This document shows, piece after piece, positions 59,815 to 64,000 of a DNA stretch of 64,000 bases. The first letter of the stretch is position 1. Every line of letters begins with the position of its first letter. The stretch is from DASQGA01 sp963722715. Lineage in GTDB: Bacteria > Actinomycetota > Thermoleophilia > Gaiellales > Gaiellaceae. The notes under the pieces are model-generated. The model was not told the origin of the DNA, did not search any database, and worked only from the letters and a program-made list of their open reading frames with translations. Both the position numbers and the translations under genes were made by a program. The stretch spans positions 62,001-126,000 of the forward strand of contig CAVROA010000011.1 in NCBI GenBank assembly GCA_963722715.1, given 5' to 3'.

Positions 59815-59822
59815 CGTCCTGG

Positions 59823-60674
59823 GTGGCAGCGCGCCCGCGCATCACCGTCGTCGGGAGCATCAACCTCGACCTGGTCGCCAGCGTCGAGCGCTTGCCTCGT
59901 CCCGGCGAGACGCTGACCGACGCGGAGCTCTCCCGGGTCCCGGGCGGGAAGGGCGCCAACCAGGCGGTAGCAGCCGCTCGCCTGGGGGCCGAGGTCCGGT
60001 TCGTGGGCTGCGTGGGGAGCGACGAGATCGCGGACGAGGCCAAACGCGACCTCGAGGAAGCCAAGGTGGATCTCACCGGGCTGCGAGTCGCCGAGGGGGA
60101 GCCGACCGGCCTCGCCATGATCGTCGTCTCGGAGCGTGGCGACAACCAGATCGTCGTCGCTCCGGGGGCCAATCGTGCCCTGGGTGCCGACGCCTTCGAC
60201 CTCGCAGACGCGGACGGAGTGCTGTGCCAGCTCGAAATTCCGATCGAAGCCGTTGCCGCTGCCGCCGAGCAGACTCGCGGCATGTTCTGCCTGAACGCTG
60301 CCCCGGCGCGCATCGTGCCCGAGGAGGTGCTCGCACGAGCCGACCTGATCGTCGCGAACTCGTTCGAGCTCGAGACACTCGGCTCGACGCCGCTCGACGG
60401 GCTCTTTGCGCTGACGCTGGGCGCCGAGGGCGCACTCCTGCTCGAGGATGGAAACGAGATTGCGCGCGCCGTCCCGCCGAGGGTGCACGCCGTGGACGGG
60501 ACGGCAGCCGGGGACGCGTTCTGCGCCTGCCTGGCGGTCTCCCTCCTCGAAGGTCGTTCGAGAGAGGAGGCGCTCCGGCGTGCCTGCGCTGCGGGCGCCA
60601 TCGCAGCGTCGCGCCCAGGCGCCCAGAGCTCCCTCCCCACGGCGGCTGAGGTCGACGCCATACTCAACACCTGA
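59823..60674 (+). CDS. rbsK: ribokinase / PfkB-family sugar kinase
   Basis: A 283-residue PfkB-fold kinase. N-terminal VVGSINLDLVASVERLPRPG, substrate-binding VPGGKGANQAVAAARLG, and the catalytic motif DGTAAGDAFCACLAVSL with the anion-hole glycines and base Asp. The GGKGANQA motif is that of true ribokinases. GTG 59823 is 5 bp after a TAGCGT box. It is coupled (TGATG) to a nucleoside hydrolase, so the pair may release and phosphorylate ribose from nucleosides. Confidence 0.9.
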   Translation: MAARPRITVVGSINLDLVASVERLPRPGETLTDAELSRVPGGKGANQAVAAARLGAEVRFVGCVGSDEIADEAKRDLEEAKVDLTGLRVAEGEPTGLAMIVVSERGDNQIVVAPGANRALGADAFDLADADGVLCQLEIPIEAVAAAAEQTRGMFCLNAAPARIVPEEVLARADLIVANSFELETLGSTPLDGLFALTLGAEGALLLEDGNEIARAVPPRVHAVDGTAAGDAFCACLAVSLLEGRSREEALRRACAAGAIAASRPGAQSSLPTAAEVDAILNT

Positions 60675-61603
60675 TGGCCACTTCCATCCTCCTCGACTGC
60701 GATCCCGGTCACGACGACGCGATTGCAATGCTCCTTGCGCTCGCGAGCCCTGAGCTCGAGCTTCTCGGCGTGACCACCGTCGCCGGGAACCAGACGCTTG
60801 CGAAGACCACGGCGAACGCCCTCCGCGTGCTCGACTTCGTCGGCCGTGGAGACATCCCCGTGGCCGCGGGGGCGGATCGCCCCCTCGAGCGGGACGCGTA
60901 CGTCGCCAGCGACGTGCACGGAGAGAGCGGCCTCGACGGCCCCGACCTACCCGAGCCGAAGCGAGAGGTCGTCGAGGACGATGCCGTCAACTTCATAGCG
61001 GCTCGAATTTGCGAGGCCGAGCAGCCGGTCACGCTCGTCGCAACCGGGCCCCTGACGAACGTTGCGGTCCTGATCGAGCGGTGTCCAGAGGCGGCCGGTC
61101 AGGTCGATCGGATCGTCCTGATGGGCGGTGCAATCGCGGAGGGGAACGTGACCCCGGCCGCGGAGTTCAACATCTGGGCGGATCCCGAGGCGGCCGCGCG
61201 GGTCTTCTCCAGTGGCCTCGACGTCACCATGATCGGGCTCGACGTCACCCACAAGGCGCTGCTCCTGCCGGAGCACGCGGACCGGCTCCGTGCCTCCGGC
61301 CGTACCGGTGCCTTCGTGGCCGACCTGTTCGCCTTCTACCACCGCTTTCACGCGGAGACGTACGACTTCCCCGGTTCGCCGGTCCACGACGCGGTGGCGG
61401 TGGCGTTCGTCGCCCGGCCCGAGCTCGTCACGACGCTGCGGCGGAACGTCGTCGTCGAGACCGACTCCGAGCTCTGCCGCGGGCGGACCGTCGTCGACCT
61501 CTGGCGGCGCACGGAGCGAGAGCCCAACTGCACCGTCGGGGTCGACATCGACTCGGAGGCGTTCCTGGAGCTTCTCGTCGAGCGCCTCGCCGGCATCGGG
61601 TAG
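60674..61603 (+). CDS. inosine-uridine-preferring nucleoside hydrolase
   Basis: A 309-residue calcium-dependent N-ribohydrolase. The signature DCDPGHDDAIAMLLAL (residues 8-23) supplies the metal-binding Asp cluster. TTVAGNQTL, VATGPLTNVAVLIE, LMGGAIAEGNVTPAAEFN and the C-terminal HDAVAVAF follow. It cleaves nucleosides to base and ribose; the ribose would feed the overlapping ribokinase gene. Confidence 0.93.
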   Translation: MATSILLDCDPGHDDAIAMLLALASPELELLGVTTVAGNQTLAKTTANALRVLDFVGRGDIPVAAGADRPLERDAYVASDVHGESGLDGPDLPEPKREVVEDDAVNFIAARICEAEQPVTLVATGPLTNVAVLIERCPEAAGQVDRIVLMGGAIAEGNVTPAAEFNIWADPEAAARVFSSGLDVTMIGLDVTHKALLLPEHADRLRASGRTGAFVADLFAFYHRFHAETYDFPGSPVHDAVAVAFVARPELVTTLRRNVVVETDSELCRGRTVVDLWRRTEREPNCTVGVDIDSEAFLELLVERLAGIG

Positions 61604-61647
61604 ACCAGGCGGGCAGGAGCAGGCCGCCCGCCCGCGAAAGGGCTGGC

Positions 61648-63864
61648 ATGGCGAAGCGCAAGCCTGCTAGAAAGCTGCGTCCCCGCACGCCCGCGCGCAT
61701 CAAGAAGAAGCGGCGCTCGCGGAAGCACGCGGCCGCTCATCCCGAGCTGATCGGGCTCGGGCTCACGTGCGCCGGCCTCTTCCTCGCGAGCGTGCTCCTC
61801 TTCGGCTGGGACGGCGGCGTCGTCGGTGAGAGCGTGGACGACGCTCTTGCGAGCGCCGTGGGCACCGGTCGCTTCGCGCTGCCCTTCGCCCTCGTCGGAG
61901 TGGGAGGCCTCATGGTCGCCCGGTCCGGCCTCGTCGAGGTGAAACCGTTCCGGACCGGGATCGTGCTTCTTGCCGTTGGCGTCCTCGCGTTGCTCGGCAG
62001 CGACCGGGGCGGAGCTCTCGGCGATGCTCTCGAGTCGACCCTTGGAAGCCTGATCGGACAGACGGGCACATTCCTCGTCGGAACCTTTGCTTTCAGCGCG
62101 GGCGCGATCCTCGTCACCGGCGCGTCCATCGGTGCTGTCCTGCGCCGCTCCGCACGGGCTGCCCGGGACACAGCCTCGGTGGCGCGCCGTACCGTCCAGC
62201 GCCCGCGTCCCGCGCTTCCTCCGGAGCCCGAACCGGCCGCCGAGCCGTCCAGGCCCCCGGTCGACGGCGCGACGGCGTACCCGGACCTGGTCTCGGATCA
62301 ACAGTCGGAGCACATGCCCTCCGTCGATCTCGCCGCTCAGCTCGGGGACACACAGGAATCGGGATTCAACTCGCAGGAGCCGCTCCCGTTCGTCCCGGCC
62401 GGAAACTCGGACCGCGAGCCGTATCGGCTTCCAGACGCCGGCGTCCTCAAGCGCTCGCGCCCCGTGAACGGCCAGCCGGCCAAGGCGATGGAGCGCACCG
62501 CTGCGGCGCTCGTCCAAGCGCTGGCGAACTTCGGGGTCGAGGCGACGCTGTCGGGTCAGGTCTCGGGTCCGCGGGTCACGCGCTACGAGCTCCAGCTTGC
62601 TCCGGGCACGAAAGTGGGAAAGGTGGCGGCGCTGAAGGACGACCTCGCCTACGCGCTCGCGACGACGGAGATCCGCATTCTTGCGCCGATTCCCGGGAAG
62701 CAGGCCGTCGGAGTCGAGGTTCCGAACCTTGCCCCGAACATCGTCACGCTCGGCGACATCTACGACGAGTTCCCGGCCGCTGCCAGCCCGGTCTCGGTCT
62801 GGCTCGGGAAGGACATCTCGGGAGCGTCCGTCTGGGCCGATCTCGCCCGGATGCCACACATCCTGATCGCCGGCACGACCGGCTCGGGCAAGTCTGGCTG
62901 TTTGAACACGATGATTTGCTCGATTCTCCTGCGCTCCACGCCCGATCAGGTCCGGATGATCCTGGTCGACCCGAAGCGGGTCGAGCTCGGGCTCTACGAG
63001 TCGATCCCGCATCTCCTGACGCCGGTGGTCTCGAATGCGAAGTCCGCCGCGGCCGTCCTCGCCAACATCCTCGCGGAGATGGAGCGCCGGTACGAGCGGA
63101 TGAGCCTTGCCCGCGCACGGAACCTGTCGGAGCTGAACAAGGCCCTTGCCGCGCGCGGAGACGAGCCGCTGCCCTACCTCCTCGTGGTCATCGACGAGCT
63201 TGCAGACCTGATGATGATCTCGCCGCAGGAGGTCGAAGACGCCGTCATCCGCCTGGCGCAGAAATCCCGGGCCGTGGGCATCCATCTCGTCCTGGCGACG
63301 CAGCGCCCGTCGGTCGACGTCATCACCGGGATGATCAAGGCCAACGTCCCCTCCCGGATCGCCTTCGCCGTCTCGAGCATGACGGACAGCCGCGTCATCC
63401 TGGACACCTCAGGCGCCGAGAGCCTCCTCGGGCAGGGCGACATGCTCTTCAAGCCGCTCGGGACCTCGCGCCTGCAGCGCGTCCAGGGCGCGTACGTGAG
63501 CGAGGAGGAGATCGCTCTCATCGTCGAGCAATGCCGCGGACAGCGCGAGCAGGAGCTCGACGAGTCGCTCCTCGAGGCTCCGGTCGTCGTCGTGGACGAC
63601 GAGTCCGACGGGGAGTTCGACCCCGACGAGGACCCCTTGCTCGACCGGGCGATCGAGATCGTCGTCCAGACGCAGACCGCGTCGGTCTCGCTCATCCAGC
63701 GGCGGCTGCGCGTCGGCTACACGCGGGCCGGGCGCCTCATCGACATGCTGGAGCGCCGCGGGATCATCTCCGGCTACGAGGGCTCGAAGCCCCGGCGTGT
63801 GCTGATCGGCGAGGCTGAGCTCGACCGGGTGGTCGCGGCGGCCGCCGAGCGCGTCGCTCACTAA
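61648..63864 (+). CDS. ftsK: DNA translocase FtsK/SpoIIIE
   Basis: A 738-residue motor pumping DNA through the septum. A basic N-terminus is followed by about four membrane helices (50-190), a Pro-rich linker, and the motor (about 290-620). Motor motifs are Walker A in AGTTGSGKSGCLNTM, Walker B in LLVVIDELADLMM, and THLVLATQRPSV-type sequence (seen as IHLVLATQRPSVDVITG). A C-terminal winged-helix gamma domain (TASVSLIQRRLRVGYTRAGR) reads KOPS/SRS sites. The motor and gamma domains are complete. ATG 61648 excludes a long upstream frame antagonistic to the hydrolase gene. Confidence 0.95.
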   Translation: MAKRKPARKLRPRTPARIKKKRRSRKHAAAHPELIGLGLTCAGLFLASVLLFGWDGGVVGESVDDALASAVGTGRFALPFALVGVGGLMVARSGLVEVKPFRTGIVLLAVGVLALLGSDRGGALGDALESTLGSLIGQTGTFLVGTFAFSAGAILVTGASIGAVLRRSARAARDTASVARRTVQRPRPALPPEPEPAAEPSRPPVDGATAYPDLVSDQQSEHMPSVDLAAQLGDTQESGFNSQEPLPFVPAGNSDREPYRLPDAGVLKRSRPVNGQPAKAMERTAAALVQALANFGVEATLSGQVSGPRVTRYELQLAPGTKVGKVAALKDDLAYALATTEIRILAPIPGKQAVGVEVPNLAPNIVTLGDIYDEFPAAASPVSVWLGKDISGASVWADLARMPHILIAGTTGSGKSGCLNTMICSILLRSTPDQVRMILVDPKRVELGLYESIPHLLTPVVSNAKSAAAVLANILAEMERRYERMSLARARNLSELNKALAARGDEPLPYLLVVIDELADLMMISPQEVEDAVIRLAQKSRAVGIHLVLATQRPSVDVITGMIKANVPSRIAFAVSSMTDSRVILDTSGAESLLGQGDMLFKPLGTSRLQRVQGAYVSEEEIALIVEQCRGQREQELDESLLEAPVVVVDDESDGEFDPDEDPLLDRAIEIVVQTQTASVSLIQRRLRVGYTRAGRLIDMLERRGIISGYEGSKPRRVLIGEAELDRVVAAAAERVAH

Positions 63865-63955
63865 CGAACCTCGGGATTCCCAGTCCTAGCCATCGGGTCG
63901 TCATGGGCGATAGCATCCGGCGACTGACTTTGGGATTGAGCTACAAGGAGGTTCC

Positions 63956-64000
63956 GTGAACGTCATGCGAAAGCTGCCCTGGTCTTTGCTCTTGATCGTT
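63956..64000 (+). CDS. start of an exported or membrane protein (partial, runs off right edge)
   Basis: GTG 63956 is preceded by a strong AAGGAGG (63945-63951). The 15 visible codons read MNVMRKLPWSLLLIV, a basic start then a hydrophobic run, as in a signal peptide or membrane anchor. A TAGCAT box at 63911-63916 may be its -10. The 91 bp after ftsK otherwise show nothing definite. The protein itself cannot be identified. Confidence 0.5.
   Translation, partial: MNVMRKLPWSLLLIV

Noticed and set aside
61348..63285. 645-codon minus-strand frame antisense to ftsK
   Set aside because: Shadow frame; Arg/Glu/Asp-rich without domains, opposite a complete FtsK motor.
1..64000. CRISPR arrays, insertion sequences, rRNA genes or a replication origin
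   Set aside because: No regular direct repeats, transposase motifs, rRNA sequence or DnaA-box cluster were seen.

Overview
The window is high-GC bacterial chromosome with densely packed genes, many of them overlapping by 4 bp (GTGA or ATGA junctions). It reads as an actinobacterium, most likely a deep-branching class such as Thermoleophilia (Gaiella/Solirubrobacter-like); this is inferred from gene content, not from a search. Supporting features are a mycobacterial-type integration host factor beside gmk-rpoZ-coaBC, LexA boxes of the CGAAC-N4-GTTCG type, a MarP-like CvpA-protease fusion, and the order rpsO-pnp-M16 peptidase-dapB-dapA-rnj-ftsK.

Layout. 1-2.8 kb: one end of an integrative element (partial RepA-like ATPase running off the left edge, excisionase-like and XRE proteins leftward, helper protein and tyrosine integrase rightward). 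2.8-14.7 kb: recJ, rel, a coiled-coil protein, a GAF protein, thioesterase, phosphohexomutase, HIT hydrolase, two CorA transporters flanking a beta-propeller gene, and tRNA-Arg(CCG). 14.7-24.5 kb: a dipeptide-epimerase/DUF1611 pair (possible D-glutamate catabolism), a structured non-coding element, two tandem M29 aminopeptidases, a phosphoesterase, an SOS-controlled LysM membrane protein (YneA/ChiZ-like), an HD-GYP protein, RNase Z, a methyltransferase and a MarP-like protease. 24.5-33.1 kb: pyrR-pyrB-pyrC-carA-carB-pyrK-pyrD behind a PyrR-binding loop. 33.1-40.8 kb: mihF-gmk-rpoZ-coaBC, then a MoxR/DUF58/transglutaminase trio and a nucleotidyltransferase. 41-48.9 kb: rimP-nusA-ylxR-infB-DUF503-rbfA-nrnA-truB-ribF. 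49-64 kb: a gamma-glutamyltransferase, rpsO-pnp, a geranylgeranyl-reductase-family enzyme, M16 peptidase, dapB-dapA, rnj, nucleoside salvage genes and ftsK.

Cross-cutting observations. (i) A TANNNT -10 box lies 5-9 bp before the start codon of many genes, indicating leaderless transcription; three times the upstream gene's TAG stop is part of that box. (ii) Three otherwise intact genes (beta-propeller, pyrD, ggt) each carry one extra base, so their C-termini continue in the +1 frame. (iii) Three genes have no ATG/GTG/TTG where homology demands a start but do have an in-frame CTG. The strongest candidate for something new is the element at 16807-16980: a 14-bp closing helix around three hairpins, whose 3' arm can instead pair with a second copy of its partner directly before the aminopeptidase start codon, as in a riboswitch-like translational switch.
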